A stretch of 64,000 nucleotides of DNA from Ignavibacteria bacterium (GTDB lineage: Bacteria > Bacteroidota > Ignavibacteria > Kapaibacteriales > UBA2268). The notes beneath the pieces are model-generated. The model was not told the DNA's origin. It saw nothing but the letters and a program-made list of their open reading frames with translations, and did not search any database. Location of the stretch: NCBI GenBank assembly GCA_026417135.1, contig JAOADV010000002.1:162129-226128 (forward strand), in the 5' to 3' direction. The translations under genes were made by a program, and so were the position numbers. This document shows positions 26,344 through 34,838 of this stretch, piece by piece (within the stretch, counting starts at the first letter, position 1; every line of letters starts with the position of its first letter).

Positions 26344-27810
26344 TTACGATTTAATAATTAACGCCTCGAAGGAATAAATTTCCGCCTCTGGGTCGAGATA
26401 GGTGTTTTTCGCAAGGCCAGCTTTAAGACATAAATTTTCGAGGAATGTAGTTAAATTCCAATTCCTTGTGCTTGCTACTTGTGGAAGTAAAAGACCAGTA
26501 TGGTTTTTATATCTAATGTATAGCCCATTTTTTCCAACGTTAATTTGTTTGAAGTCGAAGACTTTCTTAAATCTCGAAATTATTGTTATTTCATAAGTTA
26601 AGTAGGGTAGTTCATTTGGATGAATTGGACCAAATCTCCAATCACCCGTGGCGCTTAAACGTGCAACATCTTGTATTTCGAGGATTAAAGGCTTCGTTGG
26701 GACAATATGTCCCATACAAGCTCTCAACTCGTCGTTTTTGTTTATTGTTACAAATCCAGTAAGTGAAAGGGTTAAAAGAGGCGAAGAATCTTTAATTTCA
26801 ATCGGTTTGATTTCAGTTCTGTTCGCGGTCGCTTCGACAGTTTGCTTTACAATCTCGAGTAATTTCTTCTTTTCCTCATCTGGTAGAGAAGGGATTTCAG
26901 TTCGAGAGTAGTTGGGGTCCGAAATCAAAGCCCCAGAAAAGTATCCTACAACTGATTGATGTTCTGAGCGAGCAAAAGGGGAATCACCACTTGTAGCATA
27001 GTACAAATTAATTGCACGGTTTGCTCCGAAAGATTCAGAAACAGCCATTACCACTGCAATAGGACCAGCTCCACAAGCTTCGACTTCTCTGTTTTGCAAT
27101 TCATTAATGAGCTTAAAATAATCGAACATCGAAAAGGTAGAGAGGAATTCCTCGTCTATTGCATATGCTGTTTTATAGGAATGATAATGGGAAAGGTCTG
27201 AACTTGCTATAAGTAAGATGTTGTTAGAAGTTTCACTTTTTTTTATCGCATTGTATATTGCCATACTTAGTTGATGAATGACATTTTGTTCTTGGGACCC
27301 CATAACTATAGGTACAATTTTAGAATCTGGGAAAATCGTTTGAACAAAGGGTATTTGGACTTCCAAAGAATGTTCTGCATCACCTTTGTGTCCACTATGC
27401 CCTTCGAGCCCGAATTTTACTAGAGGTAATTCAGAAGAAATTAATTTTGCCAATTGTTTATCGACGAAGGCTGGGCCCAACGGAGTAAGATATGCATCTC
27501 CCGGAAAAACCGATGCAAAAGGAAAGTAAGCCCTATGTGAAGGTGAAATGATTATTACTGTCGAATAACTTCCATTTCTCAACTCTCTATAAACTTTACC
27601 AGCAACGAAGCCACTATAGACATATCCTGCGTGAGGAGAAACAATGCCTATTATTTTTTCACCTTTTGAAAAAAAATTAGGTTTGTCGATTTCCAAAAAT
27701 TTTTCAATGTCTTCTCGAAGTTTCTCTTTATTTGAAGGATAAAATGAACCTGAAACTACGGGTTCCCTCAAAAAAATGTTCGAATCGGAGGTAACTCCAT
27801 TATAACTCAT
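26344..27810 (-). CDS. Memo-AMMECR1 fusion (AmmeMemoRadiSam proteins B+A)
   Basis: The 488-residue protein joins two families. Residues about 13-285 are a Memo domain (EPVVSGSFYPSNKEKL, GIVSPHAGYVYSGFVAG, SSDLSHYH, GDAEHSLEVQ), with histidines at positions that bind metal in related dioxygenase folds. Residues about 305-488 are an AMMECR1 domain with LRACMGH (usually LRGCMG) and RLSATGDWRFGPI. In many bacteria these two, with a radical SAM enzyme, form the AmmeMemoRadiSam set, of unknown function. No radical SAM partner adjoins here. Located between tkt genes and lpxK on the same strand. Confidence 0.92.
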   Translation of the reverse strand: MSYNGVTSDSNIFLREPVVSGSFYPSNKEKLREDIEKFLEIDKPNFFSKGEKIIGIVSPHAGYVYSGFVAGKVYRELRNGSYSTVIIISPSHRAYFPFASVFPGDAYLTPLGPAFVDKQLAKLISSELPLVKFGLEGHSGHKGDAEHSLEVQIPFVQTIFPDSKIVPIVMGSQEQNVIHQLSMAIYNAIKKSETSNNILLIASSDLSHYHSYKTAYAIDEEFLSTFSMFDYFKLINELQNREVEACGAGPIAVVMAVSESFGANRAINLYYATSGDSPFARSEHQSVVGYFSGALISDPNYSRTEIPSLPDEEKKKLLEIVKQTVEATANRTEIKPIEIKDSSPLLTLSLTGFVTINKNDELRACMGHIVPTKPLILEIQDVARLSATGDWRFGPIHPNELPYLTYEITIISRFKKVFDFKQINVGKNGLYIRYKNHTGLLLPQVASTRNWNLTTFLENLCLKAGLAKNTYLDPEAEIYSFEALIIKS

Positions 27811-27872
27811 TTTAAAGAAGTTTGTGAACTTAGTGGAAGTAATTTAATAAAAAAAAATTGATTAGCAAAGGA

Positions 27873-28901
27873 TTAAAGTAGTTCATCAGAAAAAGAAACA
27901 ATTTCATTTATCTTACGGTAGATGTGATTGCTACCGCTTTTATAATCTCTCCTTTCAATTACTTTCAAAGCCGAAGAATATATTTGGCGCCAAGTTAACC
28001 CAAAGTATTCAAGCAACTCCTCTGGTTCGCCACTTAGCCCAAATCGGTCAGGCATACCAACAAACTCGATTGGAACTGGATAATTTTTAGCCAGAACTTC
28101 AGCAATGGCACTACCTAAACCACCGTGAACTTGATGTTCTTCTGCTGTAACTACTGCACCACATTCCCGTGCCGATTCGACAATCGTTTTGATATCTATT
28201 GGTTTGATGGTGTGGTTATTTATTACTTTTGCGGATATGCCTTTACGTTTTTGAAGTTCTTCGGCAGCTATTAACGCTTCCCAGACCATTGTTCCACAGG
28301 CAATAATAGCAACATCTTTTCCTTCGCGAAAAATTTCAGCTCGCCCTAAGGTGAATGGGGTATCTTCGGTTGTGAAATAGGGTAGAGGAGCGCGACCAAA
28401 TCGAATAAATGCTGGTCCATATATTTCTGCTATGGAATGAGTTGCTTTCTTTGTTTCAAGATAGTCGCAAGGCACTACAACAGTCATATTGGGTAATGTT
28501 CTCAATAGCGCAAGTTCTTCGAGTGATTGATGGGTAGCTCCATCTGCCCCGACAGTTATACCAGAATGACCACCTCCGATTTTGACATTGGCATTATTGT
28601 AGCAAACCGATATTCTAAGTTGGTCTGCATTCCGGAAAGCTGAAAATGCGCTATAAGATGCAAAAAAAGGGATTTTTCCAGAAAGAGCGAGTCCGACAGC
28701 AATTGTTGTGGCGTTTTGTTCGGCTATTCCAATGGAAAAAAACCTTTCTGGAAAACGGTCTCGAAAAAATGAAGTGAGAACGGAAGTTGTTACATCGGCA
28801 CCTAAGACAACAATCTTGTCATTTTTTTCACCTAATTCTACAAGAGCTTCCCCGAAGCCGAAACGGGTTGCCTTTTTCCCAAGCAATTTAAACACCTTCA
28901 T
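27873..28901 (-). CDS. Transketolase C-terminal subunit
   Basis: The 342-residue protein corresponds to the pyrimidine-binding and C-terminal domains of transketolase. Seen are GADVTTSVLTSFF, FSIGIAEQNATTIAVGLALSG (with the catalytic glutamate that activates thiamine diphosphate), ASYSAFSAFRNADQLR and the C-terminal IACGTMVWEAL domain. It works with the N-terminal subunit encoded upstream in the same operon; a 202-residue lipoprotein gene lies between and overlaps this start by 14 bases. Two-piece transketolases are common in Bacteroidota relatives, archaea and Firmicutes. Confidence 0.93.
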   Translation of the reverse strand: MKVFKLLGKKATRFGFGEALVELGEKNDKIVVLGADVTTSVLTSFFRDRFPERFFSIGIAEQNATTIAVGLALSGKIPFFASYSAFSAFRNADQLRISVCYNNANVKIGGGHSGITVGADGATHQSLEELALLRTLPNMTVVVPCDYLETKKATHSIAEIYGPAFIRFGRAPLPYFTTEDTPFTLGRAEIFREGKDVAIIACGTMVWEALIAAEELQKRKGISAKVINNHTIKPIDIKTIVESARECGAVVTAEEHQVHGGLGSAIAEVLAKNYPVPIEFVGMPDRFGLSGEPEELLEYFGLTWRQIYSSALKVIERRDYKSGSNHIYRKINEIVSFSDELL

Positions 28902-29496
28902 TACCTCGTCTTTTTAATAAATTTTCAAGATGTTCAAGATTTAGAGAATTCAATATCTCGAAAATTACGTCTTGGAAATTGTCATAGTTAATCGCTTCAA
29001 TTTTTATGTGAAATCTTTGAAGATAGACAAAGTCGCAATGGCCGCTTCCTAAGTAAACATCTTTCGATAATCTACCAATCCCATTCTTGAATTGAAAAAT
29101 CTCCTTGTTTCCGGACAACTCGAAAAGATTTTTAAGGTGATATGGAAGATATTTATATGTAATGTAATCGTAAATATAAATTACTATTAAGCCATTCGAA
29201 GAAACATACTCTGCTGAAACTGTATTGACATTTATCCCACTTAACCAAGTAGTTCCTTTATTTACTTTATCAAGTCTTATGTCAAGAATTGTTTTAGGGA
29301 CGATTTCGGCTAACTGGTCTAATTTAAGTGGACTTGCCTTTGTCTCGGAATAGAATTCTTTATTGATAGATTCTTTAGTTGATTGTTTTTCTACTTGACT
29401 CTTAGAATCGATATTTTGGGATAGTTTCTCATTTCGTTCCTTCGAACAAGAGGACGAAAATAAGACCATTAAAAATATGGGTATTAGAAACCTCAT
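28888..29496 (-). CDS. Lipoprotein of unknown function inside the transketolase operon
   Basis: The 202-residue product has a signal peptide ending in the lipobox SSSC and a charged, Ser/Lys-rich linker (about 20-60). A compact domain follows (about 60-195), with VSAEYVSSNGLIVIYIYDY and DVYLGSGHCDFVYLQRFHIKI. No family is recognised. It overlaps the upstream tkt stop by 4 bases (ATGA) and the downstream tkt start by 14, so it is tightly coupled to both, yet an envelope lipoprotein has no obvious link to a cytoplasmic enzyme. Confidence 0.75.
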   Translation of the reverse strand: MRFLIPIFLMVLFSSSCSKERNEKLSQNIDSKSQVEKQSTKESINKEFYSETKASPLKLDQLAEIVPKTILDIRLDKVNKGTTWLSGINVNTVSAEYVSSNGLIVIYIYDYITYKYLPYHLKNLFELSGNKEIFQFKNGIGRLSKDVYLGSGHCDFVYLQRFHIKIEAINYDNFQDVIFEILNSLNLEHLENLLKRRGNEGV

Positions 29497-30371
29497 AGTA
29501 GTTCCGATAATGCTTGAATCATTTGTTGTTCATTTGGTGGTATTCCGTGCCATTCATAACTATCGTTCATAAAAGAAATAGGGAAACCCATTTTAGTTTT
29601 GGCGATTATTACGGTAGGTTTACCGATTTTATTTTTATGATTTTGGTGAAATGTTTGGAAAGCCGATAGTATCTCCGAAAAGTTATGCCCATCTATTTCA
29701 ATAACAAAAAAATTAAAAGCTTCGAATTTTTTGTCGAGAGGGTAAATGCTCATCACATCGTGAACACGGCCATCAATTTGGCAATCGTTATTGTCAACAA
29801 TCCAGCATAAATTGTCAAGTTTATAATGTGCAGCTGCCATTGCAGCTTCCCAAACCGAGCCTTCTTGAAGTTCGCCATCTCCGGTGAGAGCGAAAACCCG
29901 CCTTTCATTTTTATCTAAGTATTTGTCGTTTATTGCCATACCAACAGCAATTGAAATACCTTGCCCAAGGGATGCAACAGAAGTTTCCAGACCGGGTAGC
30001 TCCATATCTATTCCAGGATGCCCTTGCAATCGTGAGCCTAATTTACGAAGAGTTCTAAGTTCTTCGACTGGGAAAAAACCAGCTCTTGCAAGCGAAGCGT
30101 AAAGTATAGGGCAAATATGCCCAGCACTAAGTACAAATCTATCGCGCTCGTTCCAATTAGGATTGGTAGGGTCGTATCGCATCACTGCGCCAAAGAACAA
30201 AACTGCAAAAATATCGGCAGTTCCAAGCGACCCACCACTATGTCCCGACCTTGCTAAGTAAAGACTCTTAATAACATCTCGCCGGAGCTCTTTCGCAATA
30301 TCAGCAAATTCTTCGGGGGTTCTAGCCCGATTCTCGAAGGTAAATTGCTCGAATTCTATTTTTGTAGTCAT
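29493..30371 (-). CDS. Transketolase N-terminal subunit
   Basis: Start chosen at ATG 30371 (292 residues, beginning MTTKIEF); an upstream in-frame TTG at 30392 coincides with the promoter element. It is the thiamine-diphosphate-binding half: LARSGHSGGSLGTADI, RFVLSAGHICPILYASL, GSRLQGHP and the GDG(X)nNN motif, GDGELQEGSVWEAA through WIVDNND. With the C-terminal subunit it interconverts pentose-phosphate-pathway sugars. First gene of the operon tktN-lipoprotein-tktC. Confidence 0.94.
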   Translation of the reverse strand: MTTKIEFEQFTFENRARTPEEFADIAKELRRDVIKSLYLARSGHSGGSLGTADIFAVLFFGAVMRYDPTNPNWNERDRFVLSAGHICPILYASLARAGFFPVEELRTLRKLGSRLQGHPGIDMELPGLETSVASLGQGISIAVGMAINDKYLDKNERRVFALTGDGELQEGSVWEAAMAAAHYKLDNLCWIVDNNDCQIDGRVHDVMSIYPLDKKFEAFNFFVIEIDGHNFSEILSAFQTFHQNHKNKIGKPTVIIAKTKMGFPISFMNDSYEWHGIPPNEQQMIQALSELL

Positions 30372-30389
30372 AATTGAAAAAAGAAAAAA

Positions 30390-30397
30390 CAAAATTA
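30390..30397 (-). promoter_or_regulatory. -7 element of the transketolase operon
   Basis: Plus-strand CAAAATTA is TAATTTTG on the minus strand, 18 bases before the ATG at 30371. Confidence 0.4.
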
Positions 30398-30447
30398 ATA
30401 AATATAAAAATTGTAATTTAATTTTTTTCGAAATCTTTTTCTATGTT

Positions 30448-30463
30448 TGGCACAATATTTTCA
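30448..30463 (+). promoter_or_regulatory. Possible sigma-54 (-24/-12) promoter of flhF
   Basis: TGGCAC-N5-TTTCA ends 18 bases before the flhF start. It matches TGGCAC-N5-TTGCA except for the important G of the -12 GC, so binding is uncertain. Sigma-54 control of flagellar genes is common in other bacteria. Confidence 0.3.
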
Positions 30464-30481
30464 TTTTAACAATTTTTATCG

Positions 30482-31600
30482 ATGACGATGAAAATAAGGA
30501 AATTTATCGCAAGGACAATCCAAGAAGGGAGAGAAAAAATATTAGCGGAGCTTGGTAACGAAGCTATCATCTTATCCACAAGAGTTCTTCCTCCGGCGCC
30601 CCCAGAAATGGAGGAATTAATCGAGTTTGTGGCTGCTGTGGATAAACCAGATGAAGAAATTAATCGAAAAAAAATCGAAAAAGACTCTCTTGGGAAAGAT
30701 ATTAACAAAGAAGATTTTTTAGCGATTACTTCACAAGTTATCAAAGAAATAACAACACTCAAAGAAATGGTTTGGAAGTTGTCCGAAAAAATTTCTTATA
30801 AATTTCTTGCAAATTTAGAGACAGAATATTCTGAGCTTGCAACTTTAATGGTTTCTAATGGTTATACAAGCGATTTTATATTAAACTTTATCCAGAATTT
30901 TAAAAATGTGAACTACTCGGATTTCGAGGATTTAAGACAAAAAGCCGTTGTGTCGCTGGCAAAAAAAATTGTTTACGAAAAACCTTTGAAAAAAAACTCG
31001 AAATGTCAATCTTATTTATTTATAGGTCCGACTGGGGTAGGGAAAACATTAACGATTATCAAACTTGGAATATTATATAAAATCTTGCTCGAAAGTAGGG
31101 TAGCAATTATTTCTTGCGACACCAGAAAAGTCGGTGGGTGGGAGCAAATGCAAGTTATTTCAGCAATCTCGAGTATCCCAGCAATTTTTTGCCAAACAAA
31201 ATCCGAATTCTTTTTGAATTACGAAAGCTTTCGAAACTATGATTTTATACTTGTAGATACCAGCGGAGGTAGCCAAAAAGATAAAGAATATCTCGAAGAA
31301 CTAACAGCTAATGTCGAAATGCATAATTGGGATAGAATATTTCTTACATTGTCAGTTACTTCGGATAAATTGAATTTTAAAGATAACGTTTCTGTATTTA
31401 AAGAATTCAAACCAACAAATCTGATATTGACAAAGTTCGACGAAGTTGCTACAATTGGTCATATTTACGAGACTTTATGTGAAATATCGCAAGAAATTCC
31501 CCTTGCATATTTATCTTTAGGAGTCGAGATACCAAATTCTATAGAACCAGCAAAAGAAGAAATTCTTGGGAAGTTCTTAATTAATTATTTACCCCAATGA
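30482..31600 (+). CDS. flhF: FlhF, flagellar SRP-type GTPase
   Basis: The 372-residue protein has the FlhF layout: N-terminal MKIRKFIARTIQEG and LGNEAIILSTR, a charged linker, then the NG GTPase domain with P-loop GPTGVGKT (182-189). Motif residues deviate from canonical FlhF: DTRKVGG (213-219) for DTYRIGA, and DTSGGSQKD (259 onward) for DTAGRSXXD; TKFDE replaces TKLDE. FlhF controls placement and number of polar flagella. ATG at 30488 (MKIRKF) is an equally possible start. The stop overlaps the flhG start. Confidence 0.88.
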   Translation: MTMKIRKFIARTIQEGREKILAELGNEAIILSTRVLPPAPPEMEELIEFVAAVDKPDEEINRKKIEKDSLGKDINKEDFLAITSQVIKEITTLKEMVWKLSEKISYKFLANLETEYSELATLMVSNGYTSDFILNFIQNFKNVNYSDFEDLRQKAVVSLAKKIVYEKPLKKNSKCQSYLFIGPTGVGKTLTIIKLGILYKILLESRVAIISCDTRKVGGWEQMQVISAISSIPAIFCQTKSEFFLNYESFRNYDFILVDTSGGSQKDKEYLEELTANVEMHNWDRIFLTLSVTSDKLNFKDNVSVFKEFKPTNLILTKFDEVATIGHIYETLCEISQEIPLAYLSLGVEIPNSIEPAKEEILGKFLINYLPQ

Positions 31601-32373
31601 CACAAAACATTGACAACAGAATTATTTTTTCATTCATAAGTGGAAAGGGTGGTGTAGGTAAAAGTATAATTCTTTCTAATCTTGCGAAACTCTTTGCAAA
31701 GGACTTTTCTCCCATATTGATTTGGGATAACGATTTCTTTACGCCGATTCAACATTTGCTTGCTGGAGTTGAACCAAACATTCGCTTAATCGATGTATTA
31801 GAAAGAAAGATTTCCATCGACAAGGCCATTTGTAAGATTTCAAATGAAATTTATTTGTTGGGCGGTCCAACTAACCTTGATTGGGATATAGAAACTGATT
31901 ATACAGATATTTTATTACCTTCCTTCCTTCAGCTATTAAAAGTAAAAAATTTCAATATTATCTTTTTCGATTTTCACTCTGGGGTTTATAAGAGTTTGAT
32001 AGATTTTGCGCGAATATCATCATTAAATCTACTTTTTATAACAGATGACCCTACATCTGTTTTCGATGCATACGGGCTTGCCAAAATTCTATTTAAGATT
32101 TATGGTCTCACAAATATTGGAATTGTCGTAAATAATGTTGTCGACAAGGAAGATGCTTATGATATTTTCGATAAATTCAATAGTGCAACAAAAAATTTCT
32201 TAAAAATTGAATTTCCTCTTCTCGGTTTTATTCCTTACAACAAGGATGTAAAAAAGCAATTTTTTCATCATACTAATTTTTTAAAAAACTCGAACGAAGA
32301 TGAATTTTACAATTCATTAGTAAACTTGAAAGAACGGATTCTGGAACATACATTAGTCAAACATAAAACATAA
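31597..32373 (+). CDS. flhG: FlhG/MinD-family ATPase
   Basis: The 258-residue protein has the deviant Walker A SGKGGVGKS, a MinD/FlhG-like second segment (LIWDNDFFTPIQHLLAG) and FFDFHSGVYKS in the Walker B position where FlhG normally has DTGAG. ATG 31597 overlaps the flhF stop by 4 bases. FlhG counteracts FlhF and limits flagellar number. Partner and order (flhF-flhG-X-fliA) support the call; the divergent active-site residues suggest altered ATPase behaviour. Confidence 0.85.
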   Translation: MTQNIDNRIIFSFISGKGGVGKSIILSNLAKLFAKDFSPILIWDNDFFTPIQHLLAGVEPNIRLIDVLERKISIDKAICKISNEIYLLGGPTNLDWDIETDYTDILLPSFLQLLKVKNFNIIFFDFHSGVYKSLIDFARISSLNLLFITDDPTSVFDAYGLAKILFKIYGLTNIGIVVNNVVDKEDAYDIFDKFNSATKNFLKIEFPLLGFIPYNKDVKKQFFHHTNFLKNSNEDEFYNSLVNLKERILEHTLVKHKT

Positions 32374-32379
32374 ATGTAT

Positions 32380-32387
32380 TATTTTTG
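32380..32387 (+). promoter_or_regulatory. Possible internal -7 element before the membrane protein and fliA
   Basis: TATTTTTG fits TAnnTTTG and lies 23 bases before ATG 32411. The pattern is common in AT-rich DNA, so confidence is low. Confidence 0.25.
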
Positions 32388-32410
32388 TAGATAACTAACT
32401 ATCGACTAAA

Positions 32411-32959
32411 ATGGCAAAGACAAAAGTTCAAAGTAAAGACATAAAGCCTAAAGAACAGAGTAAATCTCCAAAGGAGAAAGAAAAGCTCAAGCAACAACAA
32501 GAAGCAACATTCAAAAAAAGGATAAAAAAAGAAAAGAAAAGGCTGGACAAACTCGTGTCGTTCCCATTTAGGGCACTTTTTATTATTGGTAGTGTAATTG
32601 GAATAGTTTACTTTTTGTATAACTTCTATTTCGAGATGAATTCTTTAATCGTATCAATTCTAAAAGGTTTTCTACTCTTTGTTTTCATTTATGTTGGGCT
32701 TGGCTTGTTGTTTTTTATTTGGTTCTTGATTGTGGCAAATGCGCGACGACGCGAAGAAATTGAAAAAAGTAAGGAAGAGGACTTCAACAATGAAAAGGGC
32801 AAGCCTCATCTTGAAGGAATATACGAGCGCGAACTTTTACTCAAACAAGCAGAAGAAAAACGCGAACAAGAGGTTCGTCGGTTGCGTGAACAATTGAGCC
32901 AAAGTAAAGCTCAAAGCTCGCCCCCAACGAGTTCCTCCGAAAATTTTGAAGTGATGTAA
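32411..32959 (+). CDS. Two-helix membrane protein with charged flanks, unknown
   Basis: The 182-residue protein begins with a Lys/Gln/Glu-rich segment (1-48, likely coiled coil). Two membrane helices follow (about 53-72 and 80-108), then another charged coiled-coil tail (112-170, RELLLKQAEEKREQEVRRLREQL). No known family is recognised. It lies between flhG and fliA, ending 2 bases before the fliA start, so cotranscription with flagellar regulators is likely. A role in motility is inference from position only. Confidence 0.75.
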   Translation: MAKTKVQSKDIKPKEQSKSPKEKEKLKQQQEATFKKRIKKEKKRLDKLVSFPFRALFIIGSVIGIVYFLYNFYFEMNSLIVSILKGFLLFVFIYVGLGLLFFIWFLIVANARRREEIEKSKEEDFNNEKGKPHLEGIYERELLLKQAEEKREQEVRRLREQLSQSKAQSSPPTSSSENFEVM

Positions 32960-32961
32960 TA

Positions 32962-33741
32962 ATGTATACTATGGAACAAAAGGATGAATTGACTAAAGAT
33001 AAGCTATGGTTAGAGTTTTCCAGAAATCCTTCTAAAGAACTTAGAAATAAATTGGTTTTAAGATATATTTCATTAGTCAAAACCGTTTTAAGAACCATCA
33101 AAATACCCCAAACTTCTATACTTACGAAACAAGACCTAATCAACTTTGGAATAATTGGATTAATCGAGGCGATAGAAAGGTTCGACCTTCGGAAAGAAGT
33201 TAAATTCGAAACATTTGCATATCAAAGAATTCGTGGTTCTATGCTCGATGAAATTCGACGAGTGGATTGGCTTTCCCGTTCTGCAAGACAAAAAGCTCAA
33301 GAAGTTCTTAACTCAGCTGAACAAAAGTCGTCGTCAGATAACCTTGATTTTCCAAAAAGTATTGACAAAGCCCAACTTAACGAAAAGGAGCTAGCACAAT
33401 TTGCCCTTGCACTCCAATCATCGCAAGAAGCATTTTTCATTGGGGAAGTTTCGCCTACTGAGAATGAAAACAACGATATTAACTTCTTGGAAAATTTACC
33501 ATATCCGGACGACAAATCTCCTTTGGAGAAAATGGTCGATAACGAAAAAATTCAATTAATTGTAGATATATTAAAATCACTTCCCGAAAGGGACCGACTG
33601 ATAATAACATTACATTATTACGAAAATCTTAAATTCAGAGAAATTTCTGCTTTCTTGGGAATTTCGGAAAGTAGAATTTCACAAATACACTCGGCGGTAA
33701 TTAAAAGAATTAGAGAAAAGTTTAGAAAATTGGAGGAGTAA
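32962..33741 (+). CDS. fliA: FliA, flagellar sigma factor 28
   Basis: The 259-residue sigma-70-family protein has region 2 (DLINFGIIGLIEAIERFDLRK, FETFAYQRIRGSMLDEIRRVDW, the FliA/WhiG signature) and region 4 (LPERDRLIITLHYYENL, SESRISQIHSAVIKRIREK). It would direct RNA polymerase to late flagellar genes. It is the last gene of the flhF-flhG-X-fliA group. Its stop abuts the convergent lipoprotein stop with no spacer. No anti-sigma factor FlgM was seen in the window. Confidence 0.93.
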   Translation: MYTMEQKDELTKDKLWLEFSRNPSKELRNKLVLRYISLVKTVLRTIKIPQTSILTKQDLINFGIIGLIEAIERFDLRKEVKFETFAYQRIRGSMLDEIRRVDWLSRSARQKAQEVLNSAEQKSSSDNLDFPKSIDKAQLNEKELAQFALALQSSQEAFFIGEVSPTENENNDINFLENLPYPDDKSPLEKMVDNEKIQLIVDILKSLPERDRLIITLHYYENLKFREISAFLGISESRISQIHSAVIKRIREKFRKLEE

Positions 33742-34242
33742 CTAAAAGTAAGTCTCATCTCTCCAATAAGAAATTTGCCAGATAGAGTCGAATGGATTAA
33801 AAATTAACTTAAAATTAGCTTTACCTTGTAATCTTACAATGTCGTTAGCCGAAAAAACAATAGTTAAGTAAAATCCTCGCTGGACAACCTTTTCGAGAGA
33901 GTCCCCAAATGTTAAATATGCGTCGTTCCAAACTAAGTCTATATTAGTAGAGGATTGAAAAAGCCCAAAAGTTGCACGAACGTCTTCTTCTTTGCCCCAA
34001 CTTTTATCGACCCCAAGTTCAAAGTCTCTATAAACGAAGACAAAATTGTTGGAAAGAAGTCGACTATAAACCAAAGTGTCTTTAAAGTTATATGCATATT
34101 GGAAATTTTTGAACACACCTTCGATTGTCTTTTGGTCGGTAATAATTGTCCCTTTATCTAAAGGTTCGACAAGCCTCGGTGCAAATGGATTAATACACGA
34201 GGCTAAAAGAAGAAAACCTATAATTATTTTAAATATTCTCAC
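33742..34242 (-). CDS. Lipoprotein, NTF2/SnoaL-like, paralogue 1
   Basis: The 166-residue product has a short signal ending LLASC and a domain with YAYNFKDTLVYSRLLSNNF, VKVQRGFYL-like strands and WQISYWRD at the end, a pattern seen in NTF2-like lipoproteins common in this kind of genome. It resembles the adjacent upstream lipoprotein (both end in IW.I..W.D). No function can be given. It starts 2 bases after the neighbour's stop and probably shares the ybaB-recR transcript. Confidence 0.7.
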   Translation of the reverse strand: MRIFKIIIGFLLLASCINPFAPRLVEPLDKGTIITDQKTIEGVFKNFQYAYNFKDTLVYSRLLSNNFVFVYRDFELGVDKSWGKEEDVRATFGLFQSSTNIDLVWNDAYLTFGDSLEKVVQRGFYLTIVFSANDIVRLQGKANFKLIFNPFDSIWQISYWRDETYF

Positions 34243-34244
34243 AG

Positions 34245-34838
34245 TTAATTAACGAGTTTTGCTTTAAGATGGCTTATTGTTGGAAAATCGTCCAATTTTG
34301 AATTAAAGTCATTCCATCGCCCTATTTTCCAAATCCCACTTTTATCGAGGAATAGAACTATCTGGAGAACACCTTTGTATGTATTATTAATAGCATTATC
34401 TTTTGAGAAAATACCAACTTCGTAATTAGCAAAGAAAGTGCTCGAATCTGGTCCAAAAGAATTAAATTCCTGATTGGTGAATAGCAAGGTAGGGGAATCC
34501 TCCGATGGGAATTTGCTAAAAAGATTTTTTGCAAAAGTTAATTCTGAATTTATATCCCAGTTGTCGAATACCTCCTTGTATAAAGAAAAAGCATCCGAGC
34601 TTGGTATAAAAAGATACTTCCTTTCTGAATTTGTAAAAAAACAAGATTGATAAGCCGAAAGGTTTTTGTTTTTGAAAGCAAGTTGAAAGTTTTCTATTAG
34701 AATTAAAGGGCTTGTAGCAAGTGGATAGTTCAAATTACCAGAATCAGGTTCTTCTGGGCTTCGCGTTTGAAAAATGTTGCAAGATGAAATAAAAAGAAAT
34801 AGCAAAATCAAAACCAGTAGGTAGCACAACTTCATCAC
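34245..34838 (-). CDS. Lipoprotein, NTF2/SnoaL-like, paralogue 2
   Basis: The 197-residue product has a signal ending FISSC. The mature part contains LIENFQLAFKNKNLSAYQSCF, a helix typical of NTF2-like domains, and finishes with GIWKIGRWNDF. It looks paralogous to the next gene. The start overlaps the recR stop by 4 bases. Probably a periplasmic-facing outer- or inner-membrane lipoprotein; role unknown. Confidence 0.7.
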   Translation of the reverse strand: MMKLCYLLVLILLFLFISSCNIFQTRSPEEPDSGNLNYPLATSPLILIENFQLAFKNKNLSAYQSCFFTNSERKYLFIPSSDAFSLYKEVFDNWDINSELTFAKNLFSKFPSEDSPTLLFTNQEFNSFGPDSSTFFANYEVGIFSKDNAINNTYKGVLQIVLFLDKSGIWKIGRWNDFNSKLDDFPTISHLKAKLVN

